DNA of 27,098 nt from contig NW_019773883.1 of the NCBI RefSeq assembly GCF_001039355.2, positions 9,955 to 37,052 of the forward strand, in the 5' to 3' direction. Below are positions 10,102 to 21,242 of the stretch, one piece after another. Origin of the DNA: Lingula anatina. Taxonomy: Eukaryota; Brachiopoda; Lingulata; Lingulida; Lingulidae. Each line of letters opens with the position of its first letter. The stretch's first letter is position 1. The notes under the pieces were generated by a model. That model searched no databases, was not told where the DNA came from, and was given only the letters and a program-made list of their open reading frames with translations. A program made the position numbers and the translations under genes.

Positions 10102-12664
10102 CTAAAAAAAAAAAAATTGCAGTCCGGAAATATAAAATCAGAAGGACAATTATGATTACATGTAAATATCTAGCGCAAAATCATTCCGTGGCCGAACAGA
10201 GGGTAATGTCAGGCCTTGGCCTCTAGCTGTTATACAGTACGTGCTTCATCCATTCTTTAACTGCCACAATAGCCAGAAATTTATGTCCATAAACAATAGT
10301 TTTTTTTACAAAATATGTCTAAATGGTACATAGAAGTCCCCTTCCTACCAGTAGAACACACTAGGCCCTCATTATAACCAGTGTGTGTAATGAGCCTTGT
10401 TTTTGACAACTGTTAATTCGTCATCGAAGTTCTTGTTCAAGACTACGCACTGGCATCTACTAGCACTAGTACTCCCTGTGGCTTCCTTAGTAACGTTCCC
10501 ACAAATCACGGTTTTCTGTCTGTGCGTACATACCCAGAAAATGATTAGACGATGACCATTTTTCAGCCTCCCTTAGATCACCCCTGCGGTTGTCTAGTCA
10601 AAGAAGCCGCCACGGGAACGTTCCCGTAATTCATCAAGGGAAATTACTACTAAGCGAGACTTTTCAAGGTAACTTACCGCAAAATACGAGAACGGTACAC
10701 TACCATTAATGTTCACGGTTAATTACTGGGGAAATTACGGTAAGTGAACACCACGTAAAGTGCAACGATGGTGGGGGTGGGGGGGTTATCTTTTGTAGTA
10801 GACCTACACGTGTTTAAAAAGACTTTAATTCGATCATAAAAAGTGATGCACCAGATGTGGGTTTAGCCTGTTAATACTTGGAAATGACAAGATCAGATAA
10901 TTTACTGTCATGTTCATGCGAAGTAGTTGATTTAAAATATCCGTGATCTGCCCATAAAATGACCAATATCCACATGTAAAAGGCAGGTTAAGAGTATCAT
11001 AGAAAGGTATGATAAAATGCTAATGACATGGGTAGAAATTTAAGGGCATAAAAATCTGAGAGACTAAATTGCTCTACAGAGAGTGCATATCAGAGAATAA
11101 ACTAAAGGTTTAAATCTGCGCGAAGCCATGTGAAGCCAGGTTTCTGTCTGTTCAATTCTTAATCTAACATTTAATCACGTATCCCAACATTTAAAGACAG
11201 CGTGGATTTCAATTAACACATATGAATCACTGCCACTTGTTACTTATACAACCAAAATTAAGTCGACATGCCAAGTCATGGACCAAATTAACCTTTCGTT
11301 CAGCCAAAAAAATGCATGTAGCTTCTTCAAATTTTTGGTCGAATATTGTCCTATTTTTTTACCCTTTAGTTCATAAAAGTCCGCTAAATGACATAGTACC
11401 ACGAGTGTATTCCATAATCATCACTATTATTCCCTTGTGGGGATGTACATGTACGTAGGTATAGCTGCCCGCGCATACTTCTTCAAATGAGGCTGCTGAA
11501 GCATAGATAGAAAGAAAGCAGAAAAAATCCATGCATATATCAATTTTCGTGTAATATGAAACGATTTTCTTTGGTACTATTTCTCTAAGTTATACAATTT
11601 GAAGCTATATGTTGGCGTAAGGTCGGGTTTGGCGGCAAAAAATTTGACTTTTAATGCATTTTCAGTTATATCTTTGCCACTGTGTCGTGCCTTATCTAAG
11701 TATAGGGTAAATATTTAAAGTTTATAATGTATCTCCCCCGCCAATTGTAGTACAAAATCAGTTAACGAAATAAAATGACAAACGCAATATGGTTGATTGG
11801 TATCGGGCCAGCCAAGGCCACTTTTATTTTTGCCAAACCTCAAAAAGATGTATACATTTTATTTTAACTAAATGACCATGAATGCAAATTTGCGGCTGTT
11901 ATTGACGTTATGAAAGTTAATTTACTTTTAGATCGTGAAATCAATCAATTAAACCGATCCTTGTTACATTAATAAATTCCATTCTTGTTAAGGTTATTGA
12001 TTCCTAACAAAATTATACTTGCACTTTAAAATTTCCAATATTTTTAAATAAAAGTTAAAAGCTTATTGATTTTTTTCAATTCATTAAAATCAAATGCTGC
12101 TAATTTGCTATTACTTAAAAGGAAACCGTTTTTTTTTTTGCTTTGCAATATAACAAGTTTACAACATTTAGTACACTACTGATTTACAACATTAAAAGAG
12201 TTCAAATTCTAGATCTTTACCACAAACATAAAATTGCCTGCCATATTGTGTAAATTATTAATTTTGAAAACAGCAAACCACAAAACCGTACATATATGCG
12301 TGTAATTAGATGAAAATATTTTCCAGATATTATTAATGCTTAATCTAGTTAAAATCATGTATTTCAGATAACTTTAAACGTACCTTGCACCAACAATCAA
12401 ATGATTGATTACTCATAAACTAATGCTCAACAGACTATAAATGATATACAAATACAATCCATACAAATTGGTCAGTTTCTGAAAATATTGAAAACATTCA
12501 TTTTTGCGTGGACATGATAATAATGCCTTACTTTTTACAAATCATCGGCCTTTGTAGCAATACAACATCTAATTTTCATTTATCAAATAGATAATAAAGT
12601 TATTAGATTAAAAAATCTTGCTCCGACTAATTATTTCGAGAAGATCACGTTCAATTTGTATCTT
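10102..12664. other. Long non-coding AT-rich region
   Basis: No gene recognised over about 2.5 kb. Notable items are a poly-A run at the start, a perfect 14-bp palindrome at 10613-10626, a G-rich patch at about 10770-10785, and scattered A/T homopolymers. The open frame at 11222-11458 has no recognisable features. Confidence 0.5.
10613..10626. repeat. 14-bp perfect palindrome CGGGAACGTTCCCG
   Basis: Self-complementary sequence. The core AACGTTCCC also occurs about 120 bp upstream (near 10493), and GGAAATTAC motifs flank it, suggesting remnants of an inverted-repeat element. No function is assigned. Confidence 0.5.
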
Positions 12665-12669
12665 ACAAG

Positions 12670-12862
12670 GCCCCGATTTCACAAAAAAAAAAAAAAAAAA
12701 AAAAAAAAATCAAGTCAGGTTCCCTGGCTAAGAATTCAATTATCACCGTTACATACCCACATACGCACATTTTATCCTATCAGAAACAGTGTTACAGCAC
12801 TCTCATGGAAATCCTACTCAACTAAGCCAGAGAATCGACCTAAGAATTTTTGTGAAACTGGG
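12670..12862. mobile_element. Small MITE with ACAAG target duplication
   Basis: The left end GCCCCGATTTCACAAAA is mirrored at the right by TTTTTGTGAAACTGGG. ACAAG occurs immediately outside both ends (12665-12669 and 12863-12867), consistent with a 5-bp target site duplication. A poly-A run from about 12683 to 12709 sits just inside the left repeat. There is no coding capacity, and the superfamily is not assigned. Confidence 0.6.
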
Positions 12863-12867
12863 ACAAG

Positions 12868-13872
12868 ACACGCACGTCAAGGCCTGTTACAACCTATATA
12901 CAGGGCAAAATGAAAATCGAAATCCACCGTTCATTATTGGAAACTTCTAAATCTAACATATTTACTTAGATTTGCAAATCCTTCCTAAGTAAAAAAAAAA
13001 AAAANTATATATGTTTCTTTTATTAAAGATGCATACAAAGTCAATTTTTTGTCACAAAAAACAATCAAATGCCAGCATATAGTTTCAAATAGTATAACTA
13101 AGAGAATTACCAAAAGGCATTGTTTAATTTTACCCGAAAATGATGTTTGAACGGATTTTTCTGCTGGCATTCTAAGCTGTATGTCAATGGGGCAAGAAAG
13201 CAGGTCACGAAATTAGGTTAAATTTACAACCAAAAATTTAAAGAAAGGAGCAGTCTAAAGGTCTTTTATGGCTGATCAAGTGATCCATTCAGTTTATCCC
13301 TTGGTATGTCGAATTTATTTGAGTCATTTAAGCATCTAGTAGAAGTGGTTTACATGTGTTACTGGGAATCCACGCTCCACCGATGCTCGGTTCGTATGTA
13401 CCTTTAAGGCCAATTATCGTACTCTGATACCTTCTAGTAGGCCGACTATATTTTAAACTATTTCACTTGATAACCCAAACTCAAAAGCACTCAGAGAGTG
13501 CAAGCCTCCACCACGACAACCCAATTATCAATTAATTAAATAAAGAATCACCAACAAAATCGAATCGGATCTAAGGTAGCCCATTTCTGACTTATCCTGA
13601 AAAGTTTATAAAAATGCGTCCATAACCTCTGAGTAAGATTTCTAATCAACAAAATAACAAAAGCACAAACAAAATCTCGGTGTATGAAGTTATGACGTCC
13701 AAACAACTATTTGAGATGAATTTTGAAGAAAAATAAAATCTTAATTATTTAACTTTACTATAATTAAAAACGCAAAATTATTTCACAAAGATAAAAACGT
13801 CAAATTTCCATGTATGAATTGATTTAGCCAAAGTAGAAACCGATCCTACATCTTTAATGCTCTTACCCATAG
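12868..13872. other. Non-coding stretch downstream of the ectodomain gene
   Basis: AT-rich sequence with a single N at 13005 after a poly-A run. No gene recognised. TTTAAT at 13853-13858 gives ATTAAA on the minus strand, very close to the stop of the neighbouring gene, and could serve as a weak polyadenylation signal. Confidence 0.4.
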
Positions 13873-16340
13873 CTACATGTAAAAATCCCACACCGCTGCC
13901 ACCATCACCATCAACATCAAAAGTCTAACGTTACCGATATGGATGTTTCCTCGGTTCTGCTTCGGGGTTGTGTTCGGTGTCTTGCCAGAAAATGGCGGCA
14001 CGGAGCCGTGGTGCGTGGCGTTCTTTTTGCAGGCAGAAAACGATCCTAAACGTATACCGATAGGCCCTCCAGATATCTCAAATTGCACTTTTTGCAGAGC
14101 ATTTTCCATCCGTGCTTTCACTTGGTTCAATATGTTACGACTTTCCTGGTAGTGGGCTAGTCGCACGCGAAGAGTGACCATTGTTTCAACGACAAAGGTG
14201 ATGGACGTGTCATCCGCGCCGTGTTTCTCACTGCATGAACGAATATCTGCCTGCACAGCTTTCAGTTCATCTCTTAATTGACCATTACGCCTGATATCCA
14301 TACAGTCATCTCTTGGTGTTGAAGCCCAGCCACAAGGTTCAAAATGTAAAGGAACGATGGATTTTACTACCGTAAAATTGTACATAAGGGCGCGGCAGCC
14401 CTGGTCATCAGGAACAAAACCAGGGGGGCACATTATCTGCTGATCTAAAGACTGAAAAAAAAAACAGGCACGTCTGCAGGTGTAAATACATAGTTTTCCA
14501 ATAATGGGCTGCAGTTAACATAAAAAATAAAATAATAATAATAATAATAATTACAATATAATATTAATATAACCATACAGGGGAAAAAATTAGAAAAGTG
14601 AAGATGTCAAGTACATTTATCTCTTATCATTATGATTACTGTAGCTCGTTTTCTCACCTTAATCATCTCGTCATCACTCTGTTTCCTGTCTTGGTCTCCC
14701 AGGTACAATAGGGCACGAAAAGAAAATTCTCCGAATCCTTTTTCTGGCGATGTGGCATTTTCAACTGAAAAAACATTTTTATATAATGAATAAATTAGAG
14801 AACATGCAAGCTTGCCAAACATTCAGCAACACACGGCCCCCCTTATCAGGTCCCTGTAGTATAAACTATTCAACACGTCTTTCAACTCGGGTTTCGTGAG
14901 CAAGATGTCACAACTCTAGGATCCATCTTGAATCCTAGCTCAACTTCAGAGAAATAGCAAAAGAATGGCGCACCCGGACTAATAAGACCCGCTGGAAGAG
15001 ATATTGTTATCATAAACTGAAATGACGAGGTAGGCAAGTAAACTATGCTAATAATAAACACCATTAATGCACGGTTCTGACATTTTTCCATATCAATTTT
15101 CTACTAACAAAACGCACCACTCACCTCCGCAGACGGTAAAATCACCTCCATAACAAACTACGCAGTGGTAGTTCTTGTAACTTTCATCAAAACCGCTTAG
15201 AACAACAGGGTTGTTGTACGCCATGCAGGCATCTCGTAAAGCTGAATGCAAGGGGAGTGGACGAGGCATACGGCGCACGCTTCCATTGATAAAATTGAAC
15301 TTGCAAGGACCAAAGGCATCGTCCTCAGCTTCCCGGAAGCATGTCCTTAAATTCCATTCCGGTTTAGGCACGAAAATGCCATGACTTCCGAAGTATTTCA
15401 GCTTTCTTAAAACACAAACCGAGGAGCTGCAGTTAACAAAATCATTGATCTCTGCTGTCTTGTCATACACGACAAGTCCCCACGCTTCCCCGCCATCCTT
15501 GATACCATTACAGGCTGCACAGTACTTGTTTCTGAAGGTGATCATTGTATCTGGGTCGGTGACTGGCTGGTACAAGAGCGCGTTTTCTGTGATGCCAGTA
15601 TTTGGGGTATCGGTGCACTTGATACGGCTTTCCTTCTCCATCCAAGATGCTGGGCATTGGTCCACCATCCAAAAGCTCAGTCCCATAATGTCCATTTCGC
15701 CTGACCCGCGTTGTGATTTTTGTCGATGAAATGTTGGAGGTTTCCGACAAGAGCTTTTCTGAGCCAGAGGAATAGATGCAGGGTCGAGTTGGTTTAATTC
15801 TCTTATTAAAGAGGATGTATTGTTTGGAGCTGCAGTAGAAGTGGTGCTGTTACCATGAGTTTCTCTTAAGCTTGTTCCATGCGCACTTGTTAATGTGACA
15901 GATGCAGCGCACTCTGTCGCGTTTTCTGTCACCCCATAACAGCAGTCACCATACAGGACGCACAGCGGGTCACAGTTGCAGTAGACCTTAATGCTGAGTT
16001 GACGATATCCCAATTTTGCACAGAGCCATTTGTACGGCGTGAGAGTCACATCTGAGGAAAAAGACGTTTCACTGCTGTTGGTAGAAATGCCCCGCAATGT
16101 TTTCTCTTGACTGGGTGACTCCTGCAAAGAGGCCGCAAGCCTTCCACCCTCAGTAGCGGGCGACTCCTGTGTGACACCCACGTGCTTTCCACCCTCAGTA
16201 GTGGGAGACCCTTGTGTGGGACCTACATACATTCCACCCTCAGTAGTGGGCGACTCTTGTGTGGTACCTACATGAATTCCACCCTCAGTAGTGGGAGACC
16301 CTTGTGTGACGTCCACGTGCATTCCACCCTCAGTAGTGGG
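13873..16340 (-). CDS. Mucin-like/somatomedin-B-like cysteine-rich surface protein, 5' partial
   Basis: Minus-strand exons are 16340-15125, 14764-14658 and 14451-13873. Donors are GGAG|GTGAGTGG and AAG|GTGAG; acceptors end in TTTCAG. The phases fit: G plus TT restores Val, and the last junction is in phase 0. Protein order is five 15-residue Pro/Thr/Glu/Gly repeats (PTTEGGMHVDVTQGS type), a Ser/Thr-rich stretch, a somatomedin-B-like module with CNCDPLCVLYGDCC, then a cysteine-rich domain including NKYCAACNG and HCVVCYGG. It continues with a CPPGFVPDDQGC segment and a probable helical region, and ends in a hydrophobic tail (LLMLMVMVAAVW) directly before the stop. Several N-glycosylation sites are visible. 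Similar SMB plus cysteine-rich ectodomains are known to me from invertebrate adhesion-GPCR-like proteins, but no seven-helix domain follows here; the tail suggests GPI or single-pass anchoring (inference). The 5' end is lost at the N at 16341. Confidence 0.75.
14526..14551. repeat. AAT microsatellite in intron
   Basis: An uninterrupted run of AAT/TAA triplets inside the last intron (14452-14657) of the ectodomain gene. Confidence 0.7.
16143..16340 (-). repeat. 45-bp coding tandem repeat array (main)
   Basis: Four to five consecutive 45-bp units encode PTTEGG-(M/I/K)-(H/Y)-V-x-x-TQ-(G/E)-S on the minus strand. The array stops abruptly at the N at 16341, so true copy number is unknown. The last unit, nearest the SMB module, is degenerate. 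Confidence 0.85.
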
Positions 16341-16341
16341 N

Positions 16342-17261
16342 TAGGCATGCTTTAAGCTTGTTCGAGAGACAATAACAGTCGGGTTTAACAATAGATAGCG
16401 ACCATAGTAAGACCCCCTCCTATTTAACTGATGATTTACACTTTTAATTGACCGTACTTTCGTATATTGTATGATCATACAGCCAGACTTCCCCCTGTTG
16501 CACGTTGTAGTTGGATTGTCATTGCGCCTATGTCAATGCACCTCATTTAATTTCAATATTATAATATAAGCATAATATAAGTAATATGTTATTTCCTTAT
16601 TCCTCTTTCATTATCATTCATGTTTTATAAATACTTGAACGCTTGAATGCAGATATTTCAAATTAAAACGTAAGTACATAAATAAATTATACATTTATAA
16701 ATTAATGCAATAGGAATTTTTTGAGACAGATTGATGCTGACGCTCATGCATTTCAACCAAACAAACAATAATTAGTTCAATTTTTGACTGCGGAAATTTC
16801 ATATAGGATGAAATAACTGATAACAAATTTAACTAGCAGTTTGTTAGCTACAGTAAAAACCAGCTGCGCGTGCCAAACTAGTGAACTAAAGGACAGTTCG
16901 CTCCGCGTGGCACGCCTTAGCATGGGTTTAGCCTCTTCAAGCTATAATCCTATCGCCGCAACAAACAATAGGGACCTTCTGGCTGATGTATCCTGCTGTT
17001 AATTACACCTAGTTACAGCGGATTGTCACGCTCGCGGATTGTCACGCTCGGGCCACAGAAACCGGCGTCATGGGGTTCACTCGTATTAAGTATTGTGTTA
17101 TTCCACCTAAGCTATTGTGTTTGTGCGTTCGAATTTTGAAGGGATTTATACGGCCCTCCATTGTTTGTCCGCCCCCTTCTATTCACAAGATAGGGATTAA
17201 AACACTTCGAACGTTGTTACACCGGTGTACAACAGAAACAAAATTATTCCGACCACTGTAC
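16342..17261. other. Non-coding insert between the two 45-bp repeat blocks
   Basis: AT-rich sequence without a recognised gene. It contains an inverted pair GCGTGCCA / TGGCACGC (about 16868-16915) and a 16-bp tandem duplication at 17018-17049. It separates two blocks of the same coding repeat, so it may be an intron, an inserted element or a misjoin at the N. Confidence 0.5.
17018..17049. repeat. Tandem duplication of GCGGATTGTCACGCTC
   Basis: Two perfect adjacent 16-bp copies. Confidence 0.85.
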
Positions 17262-17375
17262 CTTCAGTAGCGGGTGACTCTTGTGTAACGCCCATGTTCA
17301 TTCTACCTTCAGTGGCGGGTAACTCTTGTGTAACGTCCATGTTCATTCTAACTTCAGTAGCTGGTGACTCTTGTG
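17262..17375 (-). repeat. Second block of the 45-bp coding repeat
   Basis: About two and a half 45-bp units on the minus strand encode PATEGRMNM(G/D)VTQE(S/L), open in frame and clearly related to the main array at 16143-16340. The block ends abruptly at the 3' end of a LINE copy. It could be the 5' continuation of the neighbouring gene's repeat exon, or part of a paralogue. Confidence 0.75.
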
Positions 17376-18075
17376 AACCGTATTTATTTGCAACTTAAAA
17401 AGTTGGATTTTACAATAAAAACAAATAGTGGTGAGATGCACAATCATAAAATATACTTGTAAGTGTTAAAATGATTCGGTACACATTAAAAGTTCATAAA
17501 AACCTTAGTTCTTAAAATTTGATAAAGCCCATGGGATAAAAGTTTTTGACGATCGTACAGTTATCAAAAGTGTAGGAACTCTTATTTATCTCTGGTAGCA
17601 AATGATTTATTTTGTGTCCATCAGAGTACATGTAATGCAATAATGTTTTAGGTAGTTCATCTCTTCTACAAGCAAGAGTGATAATTTTACATGTTTCAAG
17701 TGCCCCATCATAGGGCAACTCTGGGAATATAATCTTACATGCTCTAATCTGGATGGATTTAATTTTATCAACTTGTTTTTGTGTGAGGCCTAGGCGCCAC
17801 ACCTGACATGCATATTCTAATGTAGGTCTGATTACTGATGTGTAAAAGCTTACAAGTTCATAGGTTGGAATACCCACTCTTTTCAGAAGCTTAAGATCGT
17901 GTAGCCTTTTACTTGTTTTTTAAAAATATCACAGATGTGACCTTCCCAGCTCAAATCACTACTGATCATAACCCCTAAGAAGACAGCAGACCCTACTCTC
18001 TCAATCCTTTGATTATATACTAGTAAGGGCGTAGTTTTAGGTCCTTTTTTGGAGAAATCAGATATTTTAACGTAT
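17376..18075 (-). mobile_element. 5'-truncated LINE (CR1/Jockey-like) 3' end, broken ORF2
   Basis: On the minus strand the frame reads DFSKKGPKTTPL, then VFLGVMISSDLSWEGHI, then, after a one-base slip in an A run near 17920, KRLHDLKLLKRVGIPTYELV and FYTSVIRPTLEYACQVW, ending MGFIKF-stop near 17512. This is the late palm, thumb and C-terminal region of a non-LTR reverse transcriptase. About 135 bp of 3' UTR follow and end next to the 45-bp coding repeats. The 5' part (endonuclease and most of the palm) is missing, as is usual for truncated insertions. There is no poly-A tail. The copy is inactive. Confidence 0.85.
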
Positions 18076-18109
18076 CAAATATCGTATTTTTAACGTATTG
18101 GAGAATTCC

Positions 18110-18289
18110 AGTAGCGATAGATTTGAACGCAACTCTTCTGCCTACATAGTTCGTTGATCAGACACACAGCGAAAAATAACCCAGATCTGTCCGTTTACGA
18201 TATCTACACAAATTAAACCGGTGGAACGAAAAAAGACAGTGCAAGGAATGCAACTACAGGGTCCGATGGAATCGGTGTAGGTTTGGGGT
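18110..18289. repeat. Diverged repeat, copy 1
   Basis: AGTAGCGATAGATTTGAACG (18110 onward) and the block at 18257-18289 starting CAGGGTCCGATGG both recur, in the same order and orientation, at 19346 and 19451. The 33-bp second block differs at three positions. The distance between blocks differs (147 versus 105 bp). Confidence 0.65.
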
Positions 18290-19345
18290 AAACGAAATGT
18301 ACTGGGGTCTTTACATGGGACACAAAAAATATGACTTTATACTTCTTGCACCACGTTTGTGATGATATCTTTAACATCACTGTCAAAAATCGTACAAAAC
18401 GGATGCACACCCTGGCAGCGCATGCACAACAGCAAAGATTTGTGTCATCAATTAGCAAGTGAATAAGTTAAATTAATTTGTGACCTTGGTAGAGGGATGC
18501 TTTTCTATAAGAACTGACGTCCTGAGGCACATTTTATTGGGATTTGATGCCCGTGGAACAAAACTCCCCCCAAGGTATTCGAGCCCTTCAGAACTACTGT
18601 TCGTACAGCCTAGGTGGCAATTTGCTTACAACTTTTTGGCAACTTCAAGCAACTTCAGACACAAATTCGTTACCAAAGGTCGCAGGTAGCCAGTTTCGCT
18701 TACAGATTTGGGGCGTAATTTTGTGCACCGCCAGGTGCGACTGAAAATGAAAAATATCAGGATCCCATGAGTTCCATGATAGTTGACAGTTGGTCGCTTT
18801 AACCTTAAATAAAACCAGGCTAACAGTTGGTACATGTTTGGTTACGGCATATATCTCACATTGAAATATTTTCATGTGTAAATGTATAATTTATACCCAA
18901 CCATCTTATCCTACATATCTCAGAAACCTCGTTGCAAACCATTTGGGAAGCATTGCAGGCTAAAACAACCTAAAGCTTCAATCTTCTAAAATATTTTTGA
19001 CTTCAAGAAAAACGCATAAATTGTGCCTGAAAAACTGATGTAAACGACCCCAGATTTTGTTTCCTAAAAGGCTGCAAGTTGATGATCATCTTGGTTTTGA
19101 ATACGAAATCACTGTACAGTCCCAGCACAGGACTGGTCATTTATACATCTGACACAGTTGATGGAAGAGACAAATTTACTGCCGCTGAGCAAGAAATCAC
19201 CAAAATACGTCGGCGGTCTTGCATGCATCGAGAGCTGGTGAACAAAAACACTAAGAGTCAAGGTAGGACCCCATGTAACAGTCACGTTAATTGGGATAAT
19301 TAGTTTGTTATTTCGAGTATACCACGTCAACAAGTTTTCATGAGT

Positions 19346-19483
19346 AGTAGCGAGAGATTGAAACGCAACTCTACAGATGAGACTACATATGTCGTAAATC
19401 ATACACGCAGCAAAAAAAAAAAAAAAAAAAACATATTCTGGGATGAATTTCAGGGTCCGATGGGATTGGTGAAGGTTTGGGGT
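19346..19483. repeat. Diverged repeat, copy 2
   Basis: Counterpart of 18110-18289, with a poly-A run (about 19412-19430) between the two conserved blocks. Confidence 0.65.
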
Positions 19484-19500
19484 CACTTATTCAGTAATGT

Positions 19501-21082
19501 GATGCCAAGCCGTTGCTGTAATTTTCATGCATTTGTACTATTCTTGACACGAAAAAATATATATTTTGTGCAGCTTTACATTTATCGCTACTCGAACTCC
19601 CGCCATGATGTTCACATTACTCTCTTATGAGAACAAAAGAGCGCGTGCTTAACCGGAAGTACTATTGATGTAAGACTGTCACTGCCATGTCCGTGTGAAC
19701 GCAGAGAAAATATAAAATATCCCTTCATAGTGTTTTGCTTAAATAATTGGTCTCTGAGGTCGTAGGACCTGTGTGGTTACGGTCACACGTACTGGACAAA
19801 AATCCTAGCAACTATCTGAGGTTGCAAAAACTGATTTGTTACCTATGTATATTATTTGTTGATATAATTCAGTGGATGAAAACATGACAATAAATAGTAA
19901 TAATAATTTGCTGATTACGTCCTTCTATACATTTATCTGCATCCGTCTTCTTTTTTATTGTTTAAATAAGCATATATCTGTAACTTTGTACGAAATTAGA
20001 ACTAGATTTATTTCAAAGATGATATTTTAGGTTATCGATAACGGTATAATACATGATTTCAACGAGATTTTCATTATCTCTGATAATAATATATTTCATT
20101 TATATCATTTCATAATATCATATCATATAATTTCATAATATATTTTATTTATATCATTTTGGTTCTTCAAAGACGAATTGCGCAATGTTCGTTTAGCTCA
20201 AAGCAATAACTTTCCTATTATGTGATTTTAAGATCAAAGTTGATGTTTCACATGGAATGATATTAAAACAGAAATCGGGTTGCTTTTCTATTATGTAAAC
20301 TCACAACAATAAGTTCTAAGAAAGTAAGTAATGGTCTGAATAAGAAACCAAAAATGTGATCAACATTTAATAAAAAAAATTTAAATCATTTCATTCTTTG
20401 ATATATCCTAAAATAACTGCAATGATTTTGAGGAAAGCAGATACATTATAACAGCAATATTACAAAATTGTCTTATTTGGTATTGATTTACATAACAAAA
20501 TATAAGTCTATTTTAACCCAACATAATAACTAGAAGTAAATCAAATATAACTGTGTCTAGTCATTAAAATGAAATACTGGTAGCAGTTTATGACGAAAAG
20601 ACAATCTTTCTCTGAATCAGTGATCTACAGAACGCATATCATTACCGCCACAACATCACAATCTGCTAATACGTTCAAACAATAAACTGATTCTTTCTTG
20701 AAACTTCTCTCAACTAACTAGAATTAACACAATTTGCCAATATCTGCGACGAAGCGTAGCTGTAGAACAAGATATCAGTTAGAACGGATAGAGGACACAT
20801 GTACATGTAGTCACGTGCTCCACTTTCCATTTGCATCTCGAACAAAATCTTGCACAGGTCATTTGCATTAATTACAATTTAAGGTTATACCAGTATATTG
20901 TACATATATATTTGAGGTTATACCAGTATATTGTACATATACTTGAGGATCGATCGTGTCTAAATCAGAAATTGCTATGTGCAGAATTCTCGTCTTATTT
21001 GTTTTAGTTCTACAATTCAAACAAAAGAGGGTACTGTGGTACATGCACGTATATATGTCAGCGCGACTCCTGGCAATTACTG
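19501..21082. other. Non-coding AT-rich region
   Basis: No gene recognised. It contains AT-rich near-repeats of TTTATATCATTT around 20097-20160 and a two-copy tandem repeat at 20883-20941. CACACGTACTGGACAAAAA near 19784 resembles a Tc1-type end, but I found no partner. Confidence 0.5.
20883..20941. repeat. Two-copy tandem repeat, 33-bp period
   Basis: GGTTATACCAGTATATTGTA plus CATATA occurs at 20883-20908 and again at 20916-20941. Confidence 0.85.
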
Positions 21083-21129
21083 TTTGATATTTATCTTGGA
21101 CATTTGGGTGTCGGTCTCCTCCCCCATGT
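21083..21129 (-). pseudogene. Detached fragment of an IFI44-like last exon
   Basis: 47 bp match the end of the IFI44-like gene (22890-22936) with three mismatches. In the same frame it encodes MGEETDTQMSKINIK followed by Gln and a stop. Two of the three differences are synonymous and one is Glu to Gly. No other part of the gene is recognisable next to it. It is flanked by an 11-bp direct repeat AGCGCGACTCC at 21060-21070 and 21131-21141. Confidence 0.7.
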
Positions 21130-21242
21130 AAGCGCGACTCCTTGTCGGAGACATTTTAAAATTCATAGGCAATTTCAGTAACTTCACGTAATAACTTAAA
21201 ACTCCTTATAATACGTTATGTAAAGCCTAAAGAGACAGAGTA

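Larger units (their letters stand above)
18076..19500. other. Non-coding region with a diverged repeat pair
   Basis: No gene recognised. The only clear structure is two diverged copies of one repeat (18110-18289 and 19346-19483). Open frames in the region have no recognisable features and carry homopolymer stretches. Confidence 0.5.

Noticed and set aside
10493-10760. Possible inverted-repeat element around the AACGTTCCC palindrome
   Set aside because: The repeated GGAAATTAC and AACGTTCCC fragments do not form a consistent pair of ends.
15445-15750. Open frames on both strands within the ectodomain exon
   Set aside because: They are shadows of the long minus-strand frame with the cysteine pattern.
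19784-19810. ACACGTACTGGACAAAAATCC, resembling a second Tc1-type terminal repeat
   Set aside because: No inverted partner or TA duplication was found nearby, so no element can be defined.
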